The translations under genes were made by a program, and so were the position numbers. The notes under the pieces were generated by a model. The model did no database searches. It was not told the origin of the DNA and was given only the letters and a program-made list of their open reading frames with translations. 9,879 nt of DNA from contig DGDY01000266.1 of the NCBI GenBank assembly GCA_002385675.1, positions 1 to 9,879 on the forward strand, written 5' to 3'. This DNA comes from Anaerolineales bacterium UBA3940 (GTDB lineage Bacteria; Chloroflexota; Anaerolineae; Aggregatilineales; UBA3940). The first letter of the stretch is position 1; each line of letters begins with the position of its first letter. Positions 1 to 5,883 of the stretch are shown in pieces.

Positions 1-395
1 TCCGGCTGCTGGAGCAGCCCGGCGATCTCCTGGAGCATCTCAACCTGAGACTTGGGCTGGTCGAGCGCGAGCATGATAACAAGGCTCACCGGCACATCCT
101 CATCGGGATTGACCATGTTCTTGAAGATCACAGGCCGGGTGAGTGTGGCGAGCGCGAGCGCCGGGCGGTTCACGTACTCGATGTCCACATGCGGCAGCGC
201 CGCGTTGAACTCACCCATGAGCGGCAGGCCGGTCGGCATGCTGGCTTCGCGGGCCAGCGTCGCCTCAACGAAACCCTCCTTGACAGCACCCAGCTTGAGC
301 AGTCTGTTCCCCAGTTCGGTAATGACGGCGGTCGAGTCAGCCGCGTCCAGGTTCACGAAGATGGCTTCAGGGTGTAGAAGTTCAGGTATTTTCAT
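1..395 (-). CDS. PTS sugar transporter subunit IIA, fructose/galactitol type (3' end outside window)
   Basis: This is an EIIA domain of the phosphoenolpyruvate:sugar phosphotransferase system. It accepts phosphate from HPr on a histidine and passes it to EIIB during sugar uptake; it acts in the cytoplasm. I translated it from ATG at 393-395. It begins MKIPELLHPEAIFVNLDA, and 131 residues are visible of roughly 150 expected. The family landmarks are LAREASMPTGLPL (residues 48-58), the active-site segment ALPHVD with His69, and the VPVSLVIMLAL strand (about 102-112), followed by the helix that the window edge cuts. The arrangement AREA..PTG...PH matches GatA-like proteins best, but the substrate cannot be read from the sequence. 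The gene overlaps the end of the upstream SorC regulator by 14 nt, so the two are very probably co-transcribed and translationally coupled. A weak GAGAG sequence lies upstream of the start. EIIB and EIIC would be expected further left. Confidence 0.88.
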   Translation of the reverse strand, partial: MKIPELLHPEAIFVNLDAADSTAVITELGNRLLKLGAVKEGFVEATLAREASMPTGLPLMGEFNAALPHVDIEYVNRPALALATLTRPVIFKNMVNPDEDVPVSLVIMLALDQPKSQVEMLQEIAGLLQQP

Positions 396-1416
396 CGTCT
401 GTGTTCTCTCTCTGCTGGTTGGCACTGGCATCCGGCTGACCCGCTCTCTGTGCCTCGTCGAGCGCGAGCACTTCGGCAGCCGTCGCACTGTTTGTGACAA
501 GAATGTTCATGTAGCCCCCGCGCAGCGCGCCGAGCAGCGCCTGTACCTTGGCCGGGCCGCCCGCTACGCCGAGCCGCATGGGAATAGCGAGGAGGTCCTT
601 GCGCGAGATGCTGATCAGCCGGTCGTGGTAGTCGTTCGCGACGGGCTGGCCGTTCATGTCAAAGTACAGCCCGCAGGCATCCCCGACCGCGCCAGCAGCA
701 ACGAGCGAGTCCAGTTCCTCGGGTGTGAGGTGCCCGCCCTTGACGAGGCTGGAGGTTTCCGCCGAGGCGCTGCCAATGCCCACCAGCACCACATCACAGC
801 GGCGGCCCATCTCAAGCCCCTCCTGAATGCTCCCCGTACGGCGCAGGCACTCCGCCAGTTCCTTCGTCTCGACGATGAAGGGGGCGGGCAGGTACGCGGC
901 ATCGCAGCCCAGCGCATCTGCCACCCGCTGCACCAGCGCTCGCCCGTCATAGGGCAGGACGTGCGCGCCGAGCGCACCTGCAAGCTGCACCACCCGCGCA
1001 ATACGCAAATCGGTGTTTTCGATGGCGTCCACCGTTGCAGCGATTGTGGTGCCGAGTGTCAGGCCGAGGACGGAGGATGGTGAGACCAACTCCCGCAGCG
1101 TACGGGCGGCAGCGATGCCCAGGTAGCGGCGCAGACTGTTGTAGTCGTTCTTGCGCCACACGATCACCCGGGCCTGCTCCAGCCCGAACCGCTCACACAG
1201 CGCCGCCTCCAGCCGACGGTCAAAACGGAGCGGGCGGCGCACTTTGATCTCGACAATGCCCTTGCGGCGAGCTTCGGACAGCATTCGGGAGATCGCGGAG
1301 CGGGTAACCCCGATGGCTCGCGCGATGCTCTGCTGCGTCAGTCCCTCCTCGTAGTACATCTCTGAGACGTCGGCGAGCAATTGATCCCGATCATCTCCTT
1401 GCTCAGGCTGAGACAT
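382..1416 (-). CDS. SorC/DeoR-type sugar-binding transcriptional regulator
   Basis: This is a 344-aa one-component regulator, the usual length for the SorC family, in which a C-terminal sugar-phosphate-binding domain controls an N-terminal helix-turn-helix. The HTH spans about residues 23-55 (EEGLTQQSIARAIGVTRSAI followed by SRMLSEARRKG). The effector domain spans about 62-318. Typical family motifs are LTLGTT (119-124), VGIGSAS (212-218), GAVGDACGLYFDMNG (242-256) and AGGPAKVQALLGALRGGYMN (285-304), with LVTNSATAAEVL after it. The last 25 residues are a polar Gln/Asn/Asp-rich tail. The ATG at 1414-1416 is preceded by AGGAAA (complement of 1424-1429) at good spacing. The gene is first in an operon with the PTS EIIA gene, so it probably senses the sugar or sugar phosphate imported by that PTS and controls its own operon. 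Whether it activates or represses, and its ligand, are unknown. Confidence 0.93.
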   Translation of the reverse strand: MSQPEQGDDRDQLLADVSEMYYEEGLTQQSIARAIGVTRSAISRMLSEARRKGIVEIKVRRPLRFDRRLEAALCERFGLEQARVIVWRKNDYNSLRRYLGIAAARTLRELVSPSSVLGLTLGTTIAATVDAIENTDLRIARVVQLAGALGAHVLPYDGRALVQRVADALGCDAAYLPAPFIVETKELAECLRRTGSIQEGLEMGRRCDVVLVGIGSASAETSSLVKGGHLTPEELDSLVAAGAVGDACGLYFDMNGQPVANDYHDRLISISRKDLLAIPMRLGVAGGPAKVQALLGALRGGYMNILVTNSATAAEVLALDEAQRAGQPDASANQQRENTDDENT

Positions 1417-1620
1417 GCGACGGTTTCCTGTTCGGTTGTCTGTGTTCTGAACCAGGAGTGAAACTCCGGTGCGTTCAAGGCCGCCCGGGCAGATGGCCCG
1501 GTGCGCGGCGTTAGCGTCTTGAATAATCCGGTGAGGTTTTGCTTGTGCCGTTACAACACAGTGTTAGACAGAAGAAGAGCCCAGTGTGATGATTCCGAAG
1601 AAATCAATAAAGGTATGTGA

Positions 1621-1661
1621 ACAGATGTGCATCACAACTGTGCGAAGGTGATCACATCTGT
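1621..1661. promoter_or_regulatory. Long inverted repeat, candidate SorC operator
   Basis: The left arm ACAGATGTGCATCAC (1621-1635) and right arm GTGATCACATCTGT (1648-1661) are reverse complements apart from one extra C in the left arm. A 12-nt spacer separates them. The right arm contains the smaller palindrome GTGATCAC. The site lies about 200 bp upstream of the SorC start, in the region that must carry that operon's promoter. SorC-family regulators typically bind long imperfect inverted repeats near their own operon, so autoregulation is a reasonable inference. The same site could equally affect the rightward promoter. Confidence 0.45.
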
Positions 1662-1682
1662 GAATATCGTAATCAAGTTATG

Positions 1683-1727
1683 ACTGGCCGTCAAGTACAA
1701 ACCTGCCCAAAATGCCAGTAATTTTTT
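1683..1727 (+). terminator. Weak hairpin with T-run
   Basis: ACTGGC (1683-1688) pairs with GCCAGT (1714-1719), and TTTTTT follows at 1722-1727. The stem is only 6 bp and the loop is 25 nt, so this is a marginal intrinsic terminator. It would stop rightward transcription before the antiporter promoter. It may be fortuitous in this A+T-rich stretch. Confidence 0.2.
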
Positions 1728-1878
1728 AACCTGCGAGGAGACCCGGCCCGCTGTGCAGATCTGCCTCAACTTTCACGATCAATAACACAGGTGTGGCGAC
1801 GAAGTTGCACAACTTTCACAAAATTGCACGGAACTCGTCTCAAGCGGCGGAACAAGCAGATCTTTAACAATAATTAGG

Positions 1879-1908
1879 TTGTGAGAGGAACTTTCCAGTT
1901 GCTATACT
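1879..1908 (+). promoter_or_regulatory. Candidate sigma-70 promoter for the antiporter
   Basis: TTGTGA at 1879-1884 (four of six to the -35 consensus) and TATACT at 1903-1908 (five of six to the -10 consensus) are separated by 18 bp. Transcription would start near 1915 and give a leader of about 260 nt before the antiporter ATG at 2177. The AT-rich DNA just upstream (about 1861-1878) could act as an UP-like element. Assigned by consensus match only. Confidence 0.45.
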
Positions 1909-2011
1909 GAACGGGTCAGGAGAGCCATCTGGTCGCAGATGCCAGAGACCACCGGCGTATAAGCGGATGTACAGATAAGATAGGATAGATGTTTACAGGT
2001 AGCGACCGGGT

Positions 2012-2101
2012 TTCTCAACGCCAGACCTCAAACCGCCGCCTGCCGGGCGCACTCCCTCCTGAGGATCACGGTTTGAGAACGATGTGCAGGCTCACAGCCT
2101 G
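2012..2101 (+). promoter_or_regulatory. Structured 5' leader with alternative pairings (candidate cis-regulatory RNA)
   Basis: CTCAAACCG (2027-2035) is perfectly complementary to CGGTTTGAG (2069-2077), a 9-bp stem. The enclosed 33 nt can form a small CGCC/GGCG hairpin (2037-2040 with 2046-2049). The 3' arm overlaps TTGAGAA (2073-2079), which is perfectly complementary to an earlier TTCTCAA (2012-2018). The two pairings therefore exclude each other. A further tight hairpin CAGGCT-CAC-AGCCTG lies at 2087-2101, and a pyrimidine-rich single-stranded tract follows before the ribosome binding site. The layout resembles a switchable leader upstream of an ion-transporter gene. It matches no riboswitch class that I can recognise, and chance pairing is possible. 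Confidence 0.3.
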
Positions 2102-2176
2102 TGTCCCCTCTCCCAACCCTCCCCGTCGAGCCTCCCTTTACCCGCATAGATATGATTCATCGCCGAGGAGGACTCA

Positions 2177-3964
2177 ATGGAATTTGATATTTTGAACCTG
2201 TTTCTTGTCGTGCTGCTCGCCTGGTTGGCCGCCAACCTCGCGCAGCGGTTGAAGTACCCGGCAGTGCTGGGCGAGCTTGCCGTCGGCATTGTGCTGGGGC
2301 CGCCCCTGCTGGGGCTTCTGCATGGCGGCGAGGCGCTTGATGTGCTGGGCGAGCTGGGCATCCTGCTGATGATGCTCTACGTTGGCATGGAGATCAACCC
2401 GCGCGACCTGGGGAAAGCCTCGTGGCCGGGGCTGCTGGCTGCCATTGGTGGCTTCATCGTGCCGTTTGTGCTGGGCTATTTCGCCGTGATATGGCTGGGC
2501 GGCACGCCAATGGGCGCGCTATTCGTGGCCATTGCCGTGGGCGTCACGTCCCTGGCGACCAAGTCGCGTATTCTGGCGGACCTCAAGCTGCTCAACACCC
2601 GTGTGGCCCACGTGCTCATGGCAGGCGCGCTGGTGTCGGACTCGCTCGCGCTGATCGTGTTTGCGGCGGTCATCAGCCTGGCGGAAGTTGGCACGATTGA
2701 GCTCGGGCAGGTTCTGCTCGTCGGCGGGCGGTCTATTCTGTTCTTCGTCGTCACGACCTTCATCGGGCTCAAGGTGTTCCCGCTGATCTGGCCCAGCCTC
2801 GACCGCTGGGGTTTCCGGGGGCGCACCTTCAGCGCGACGCTGGTGCTGTTGATCGCGCTGGCGTTTGCCGGGCTGGCGGAGCTTGCCGGGCTGCACGCCA
2901 TTCTCGGCGCGTTTATTGCGGGCCTCTTCCTGCGTGAAGGCGTGCTGGACCGCACGCTCTCGCACCAGATCACGGACGTGGTGCATGATGTGTCGATCGG
3001 CTTCCTTGCGCCCATCTTCTTCGTGATGGCCGGCTTTGAGGTGTCGTTCGGCGTCTTCCAGACTGACCTGGTGCTGTTGCTTACCGTGCTCGTGGTGGCG
3101 ACGGTTGGCAAGATTTTCGGTACGGCGCTGTTCTATCTACCAAGCGGTCATGGCTGGCGAGAGGGGATTACGGTCGGCGCGGGCATGAACGGGCGCGGCG
3201 CGGTTGAGGTGATTATCGCCGGCATCGCGCTCCAGATGGGCATCATTTCGCAGGAGATTTTCTCCATCCTGGTGTTCATGGCGATCTTTACGACGGCAAC
3301 GGTGCCCTTCTTCCTCAAGTGGGGCGTGGAATGGTTGCGCAGCCGGGGCGAGTTGGTCAGTGCGGAGGACGACCGCAAGGTGACGATTATTGTCGGTGCA
3401 GGCCCCTTCGCCCGGAAGACGGCGAAGATTCTGCAGGCGGCTGGCCCGGTCTGGCTGATCGACAAAAACCGCAATGACTACGAGCTTGCCGTGCAGGACG
3501 GGCTCAACGCCATTCATGGGGATGCCCTCGACGAGAACGTTATGGCGGATGCTGGCGGCAATGAGGCGCACACGCTGATCGCCCTTACCACCAACTCGGA
3601 AGTCAACATTCTCGCCGCTCAGCTTGCCCGCCGCGTGTTTGACATCCCCCGCCTGTACGTGCTGCTGACGCAGGCGGACAACGGCTCGCTGCGCAACCTG
3701 GCCGACCTGTCCGGGGCGGAGAAGCTGCAGATGGAACTGGCCGACCTGGAGCAGTGGGACCACTGGATCACACATGGGGAAGTGGCCGAGTATGAGGTGG
3801 TCATCGAGGAGCCGATGTCGCCGCAGGAGGCCTTCGAGAAGTTCCAGGCGGAGCAGCCTTCCGTGCCGGTTCTCCTGCAGCACAATGGCCGCGTGAGCAT
3901 GTTCCGCAACGTGGAAGAGCTCAATGTGGGCGACCGGGTGACGCTGCTGCGCCGCACAGCCTGA
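2177..3964 (+). CDS. CPA2-type cation:proton antiporter with TrkA-N (RCK) domain
   Basis: This 595-aa inner-membrane transporter exchanges a monovalent cation (K+ or Na+) for protons and supports pH and ion homeostasis. Residues 1-385 are a hydrophobic antiporter domain with about 12 membrane segments. Family landmarks are KYPAVLGELAVGIVLGP (26-42), a membrane-embedded Ser154-Asp155 where CPA2 members carry DD, ND or QD, LHAILGAFIAGLFL (239-252), and GMNGRGAVEVIIA (336-348), close to the MNxRGxxE motif of KefB/CHX-like members. Residues 401-500 are a Rossmann TrkA-N domain with VGAGPFA (406-412) and Asp429 at the end of the second strand. The last 65 residues resemble a degenerate RCK C-terminal lobe ending in GDRVTLL. 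A strong AGGAGG (2166-2171) lies 5 nt before the ATG. The gene probably has its own promoter near 1879-1908. The RCK domain implies nucleotide gating. Ion preference is not readable. Confidence 0.92.
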   Translation: MEFDILNLFLVVLLAWLAANLAQRLKYPAVLGELAVGIVLGPPLLGLLHGGEALDVLGELGILLMMLYVGMEINPRDLGKASWPGLLAAIGGFIVPFVLGYFAVIWLGGTPMGALFVAIAVGVTSLATKSRILADLKLLNTRVAHVLMAGALVSDSLALIVFAAVISLAEVGTIELGQVLLVGGRSILFFVVTTFIGLKVFPLIWPSLDRWGFRGRTFSATLVLLIALAFAGLAELAGLHAILGAFIAGLFLREGVLDRTLSHQITDVVHDVSIGFLAPIFFVMAGFEVSFGVFQTDLVLLLTVLVVATVGKIFGTALFYLPSGHGWREGITVGAGMNGRGAVEVIIAGIALQMGIISQEIFSILVFMAIFTTATVPFFLKWGVEWLRSRGELVSAEDDRKVTIIVGAGPFARKTAKILQAAGPVWLIDKNRNDYELAVQDGLNAIHGDALDENVMADAGGNEAHTLIALTTNSEVNILAAQLARRVFDIPRLYVLLTQADNGSLRNLADLSGAEKLQMELADLEQWDHWITHGEVAEYEVVIEEPMSPQEAFEKFQAEQPSVPVLLQHNGRVSMFRNVEELNVGDRVTLLRRTA

Positions 3965-3982
3965 CCGGGCGTGATTGGCGGG

Positions 3983-4010
3983 CGGGTTCTCACCACAACC
4001 CGTGTATAAT
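3983..4010 (+). promoter_or_regulatory. Promoter -10 with an inverted repeat in place of the -35, upstream of the cupin
   Basis: A perfect TATAAT lies at 4005-4010, 17 bp before the cupin ribosome binding site. No sensible -35 hexamer exists at 16-18 bp spacing. Instead CGGGTT (3983-3988) and AACCCG (3997-4002) form a perfect inverted repeat with an 8-nt spacer, covering the -35/spacer region. This looks like an operator or activator site for a promoter that cannot work alone. A transcript hairpin ending the antiporter message is an alternative, but no T-run follows. Confidence 0.45.
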
Positions 4011-4039
4011 ACGGAAAACAGCCAAAGGGGGAGGTGTAC

Positions 4040-4441
4040 ATGGCCGGAAAGTTCGTTACGTCAGGTGAGGTCGAGCGCGAGGAGCTGGCCTGGGGAACGC
4101 TGGGCTGGGTCAGCCGCCCGCCGACGACCGGCGCCAGCCAGCTCACCGTGATCGAGGTGGAACTGCTGCCGGGTGAGGGGCACAACTTCCACAAGCACCC
4201 CGATCAGGAAGAGGTGATTTACGTGGTGAGCGGCGAGATCGAGCAGTGGCTGGAGCAGGACTGCCAGACGCTGCGTGCGGGCGACTCCGCCTTCATCCCG
4301 GCGGATGTCGTCCACGCCTCGTTTAACGTGTCCGACAGCCCTGCCCATCTGCTGGCTATCCTCGGCCCGTGCGTGGGCGAGGGCGGCTACGTGTCGGTGG
4401 AGGTTGGCGACGAGGAGCCGTGGGCCTCGCTGCGGCAGTGA
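4040..4441 (+). CDS. Small single-domain cupin protein
   Basis: This 133-aa cytoplasmic protein is a single-domain cupin of ordinary size. Both cupin motifs are complete. Motif 1 is Gly45-(X5)-His51-X-His53-(X4)-Glu58-(X6)-Gly65. Motif 2 is Gly81-(X5)-Pro87-X-Asp89-(X2)-His92-(X3)-Asn96. His51, His53, Glu58 and His92 are therefore the expected ligands of a divalent metal. The exact activity cannot be named: such proteins include isomerases, dioxygenases and sugar- or ligand-binding proteins. I chose the ATG at 4040 because GGGGAGG (4028-4034) sits 5 nt upstream; an in-frame GTG at 4034 falls inside that site. The gene follows the antiporter by 75 bp with its own -10 box. It ends 4 bp from the end of the convergent protease gene. 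Confidence 0.88.
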   Translation: MAGKFVTSGEVEREELAWGTLGWVSRPPTTGASQLTVIEVELLPGEGHNFHKHPDQEEVIYVVSGEIEQWLEQDCQTLRAGDSAFIPADVVHASFNVSDSPAHLLAILGPCVGEGGYVSVEVGDEEPWASLRQ

Positions 4442-4475
4442 GGTATCAGCCGGCGCCGAGCACTACCGGTACCTC
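4440..4475. terminator. Shared hairpin between convergent cupin and HtrA genes (weak)
   Basis: GAGGTA (4440-4445) pairs with TACCTC (4470-4475), and CCGG (4450-4453) with CCGG (4466-4469), leaving a 4-nt bulge and a 12-nt loop. It spans both stop codons. No T-run exists on either strand, so it could at best be a weak bidirectional structure. No better terminator was found for either gene. Confidence 0.25.
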
Positions 4476-5627
4476 AAGCGTTTCACTGCCCCGGACGATC
4501 GTCAGCGTGACCTCGTCGCCGGGGCGGTAATTTTCCTCAAGGTAGATCAGCATGTCGCTGCGGCTGTAGACGGGCTCACCCCCGACGGCGGTGATGATGT
4601 CGCCCCCGGTGAAGATGTAGCGGCGGCCCTGCCGGCTGATCCGCGCTGCCCGCAGGCCGGCCCGGTCCGCCGGGCCGTTCGCCTCGATCTCGGCGATGAG
4701 CAGACCGCGACGTGTCTGGTCGCTCGGTGTGACTTCCGTGCCCAGCTCCACAACCGTCAGACCGAGGTCGGGGTGCGCGTAGCGGCCATTCGCAATCAAC
4801 TCCGGCACGACCCGCGCGATCGCGTTGGAGGGCACGGCAAAGCCGATGCCGACTGAGCCGCCGCTCGGCGAGTTGATCGCGGTGTTGATGCCGACCACCT
4901 GCCCGGCGGTGTCCAGAAGCGGCCCGCCCGAGTTGCCGGGGTTGATGGCCGCGTCGGTCTGGATGGCCTGCCCGACCAGCGCGCCGCTCTCCGTCTCCAG
5001 CCGGCGGCCCAGCGCGCTCACGACGCCGGTGGTGAGCGTGCGCTCCAGCCCGAACGGGTTGCCGATGGCGATCACCGTCTGCCCGACCCGCAGCCTGTCA
5101 GAGTCGGCCAGCGGCAGCGGCACGAGGCCCGTTGGGCCGCCGTCCAGTTCCAGCACGGCGAGGTCGTAGTAGCTATCCACGCCAATCACGCGGGCGGGGT
5201 ACGTCTCGCCGCTGGCCAGCACGACGTCTACTTCGCTCGCCCCCTCAATGACGTGGTAGTTCGTGACGATATGCCCCTGTTCGTCGTATACAAAGCCCGA
5301 GCCGGTGCCCTCACGGAAGGTCGTACCGGAGAAAAATGAAAAGACCTCGGTGCGGCTGATGATGTGCACGACGGACGGGCTGGCCTGCTCGTACACGCGG
5401 GCGATCACGTCGTCGAGCGTGGCGGCAGAACTGCCCGCCGCCGGTGGCGGCAGGGGCGTCGGCGGTGGCGTCGCGGTGGGCGCGGTGGTAGCGATCTGCG
5501 GTACGGCGCTCGCGGCGAGTGTGTCAGGCAGGATGTAGGCAAAGAAGACGGCGGCGCCGCCGAGCGTCACACCGACGACAAACACTGCCAGCAGAACGAG
5601 CCAGCCGGTATTCGAGCGGGGCTGCAT
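4446..5627 (-). CDS. Membrane-anchored HtrA/DegP-like serine protease with PDZ domain (S1C)
   Basis: This 393-aa protein is a trypsin-like protease of the HtrA family, which degrades or senses misfolded proteins outside the cytoplasmic membrane. Residues 9-32 are a single hydrophobic anchor. A Pro/Thr/Ala-rich linker follows (about 43-68). The protease domain spans about 70-275 with a full triad: His125 (VTNYHVIEG), Asp155 (YYDLAVLELDGG) and Ser233 (INPGNSGGPLLD). One PDZ domain occupies about 285-390, with LRAARISRQGRRYIFTGGD (325-343) containing an extra basic loop before GGDIITAVGG. The ATG is preceded by AGGAG 8 nt upstream. The gene lies downstream of the terminator that ends the two-component/lipoprotein unit, so it probably has its own promoter (a TAGAAT box on the minus strand at 5678-5683). 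Position next to an extracytoplasmic sensor system fits a role in envelope stress, by inference. Confidence 0.95.
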   Translation of the reverse strand: MQPRSNTGWLVLLAVFVVGVTLGGAAVFFAYILPDTLAASAVPQIATTAPTATPPPTPLPPPAAGSSAATLDDVIARVYEQASPSVVHIISRTEVFSFFSGTTFREGTGSGFVYDEQGHIVTNYHVIEGASEVDVVLASGETYPARVIGVDSYYDLAVLELDGGPTGLVPLPLADSDRLRVGQTVIAIGNPFGLERTLTTGVVSALGRRLETESGALVGQAIQTDAAINPGNSGGPLLDTAGQVVGINTAINSPSGGSVGIGFAVPSNAIARVVPELIANGRYAHPDLGLTVVELGTEVTPSDQTRRGLLIAEIEANGPADRAGLRAARISRQGRRYIFTGGDIITAVGGEPVYSRSDMLIYLEENYRPGDEVTLTIVRGSETLEVPVVLGAG

Positions 5628-5677
5628 GGGGCGTGCTCCTCATGTCCAGGTGATGCGCGTTGATGTTGTCGCTCATG

Positions 5678-5683
5678 ATTCTA
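5678..5683 (-). promoter_or_regulatory. Possible -10 box for the HtrA gene
   Basis: TAGAAT on the minus strand matches five of six bases of the -10 consensus and would give a leader of about 45 nt. No clear -35 hexamer lies at 16-18 bp upstream, so the assignment is tentative. Confidence 0.25.
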
Positions 5684-5720
5684 CTACGCACACCCGGCAC
5701 GAGGGTCTCATTACCCCGGA

Positions 5721-5813
5721 GATGCACACAGATAGCACGAATAGTGATGGCTACCCATTCGTGCCATTCGTGGAGCAAATCAATTTATCTGCGCTATCTG
5801 TGTCATCTGTGGA
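5721..5813. repeat. Palindromic intergenic repeat rich in ATCTGTG/ATTCGTG words
   Basis: ACACAGATAGC (5726-5736) and GCTATCTGTGT (5793-5803) are perfect 11-bp inverted arms. Inside, CACGAAT (5736-5742) is complementary to two direct copies of ATTCGTG (5757-5763 and 5766-5772). ATCTGTG occurs twice in tandem at the right end. The A+T-rich composition and nested symmetry differ from the coding DNA on both sides. It resembles REP- or MITE-like interspersed elements built from such words in environmental bacterial genomes. It does not appear to code. Whether it recurs in this genome cannot be seen from one window. Confidence 0.55.
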
Positions 5814-5824
5814 CTCTCTCCAAG

Positions 5825-5852
5825 AAAAAGGCCCGGCGTGCGCCGGGCCTTT
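5825..5852 (-). terminator. Rho-independent terminator of the lipoprotein/two-component unit
   Basis: AAAGGCCCGGCG (5827-5838) and CGCCGGGCCTTT (5841-5852) are perfect 12-bp arms around a TG centre. On the minus strand the stem runs into a T-run, complementary to AAAAA at 5825-5829. It lies 31 bp after the lipoprotein stop codon and is the strongest terminator in the window. Some activity in the plus direction is possible because TTT also follows there. Confidence 0.9.
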
Positions 5853-5883
5853 CGGGTTCAGCTATGCGGTTGGGTCAGCCATG

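Larger units (their letters stand above)
1417..2176. other. 760-bp intergenic regulatory region between divergent SorC and antiporter genes
   Basis: I see no convincing protein-coding gene here; the short open frames lack a ribosome binding site and any recognisable family. The middle, about 1540-1910, is clearly richer in A+T than the flanking genes. Short palindromes are AACAC-A-GTGTT (1555-1565), GCAGATCTGC (1755-1764) and AAGTTG-CA-CAACTT (1802-1815). TGTG/CACA words recur throughout. The right part (about 1915-2176) would be the leader of the antiporter mRNA and contains hairpins. Positions 2101-2150 form a C/T-rich tract. I could not identify a good leftward promoter for the SorC gene. 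Confidence 0.7.

Noticed and set aside
52..1083. Long plus-strand open frame of 343 codons
   Set aside because: It runs antisense to the EIIA and SorC genes, shows no recognisable domain, and has no ribosome binding site. The minus-strand frames have clear family motifs.
1616..1663. CRP/FNR-type site (TGTGA-N6-TCACA)
   Set aside because: TGTGA and TCACA words occur, but with the wrong spacing or in inverted order, so the longer SorC-like inverted repeat is the better explanation.
1915..2176. c-di-AMP (ydaO) or magnesium (M-box) riboswitch before the antiporter
   Set aside because: I looked for the conserved cores of these classes as I remember them and did not find them. Only generic hairpins and alternative pairing are visible.
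1989..2195. 68-codon plus-strand frame in the antiporter leader
   Set aside because: No ribosome binding site, low-complexity composition, and it overlaps the antiporter start in another frame. A leader peptide cannot be excluded but nothing supports it.
2476..3111. 211-codon minus-strand frame inside the antiporter
   Set aside because: Antisense shadow of a high-GC membrane protein gene; the Ser/Thr/Arg-rich translation has no family features.
5721..5820. CRISPR-like repeats in the ATCTGTG/ATTCGTG stretch
   Set aside because: The repeated words are only 7 bp, with no regular spacers and no cas genes nearby; the symmetry is that of a palindromic element.
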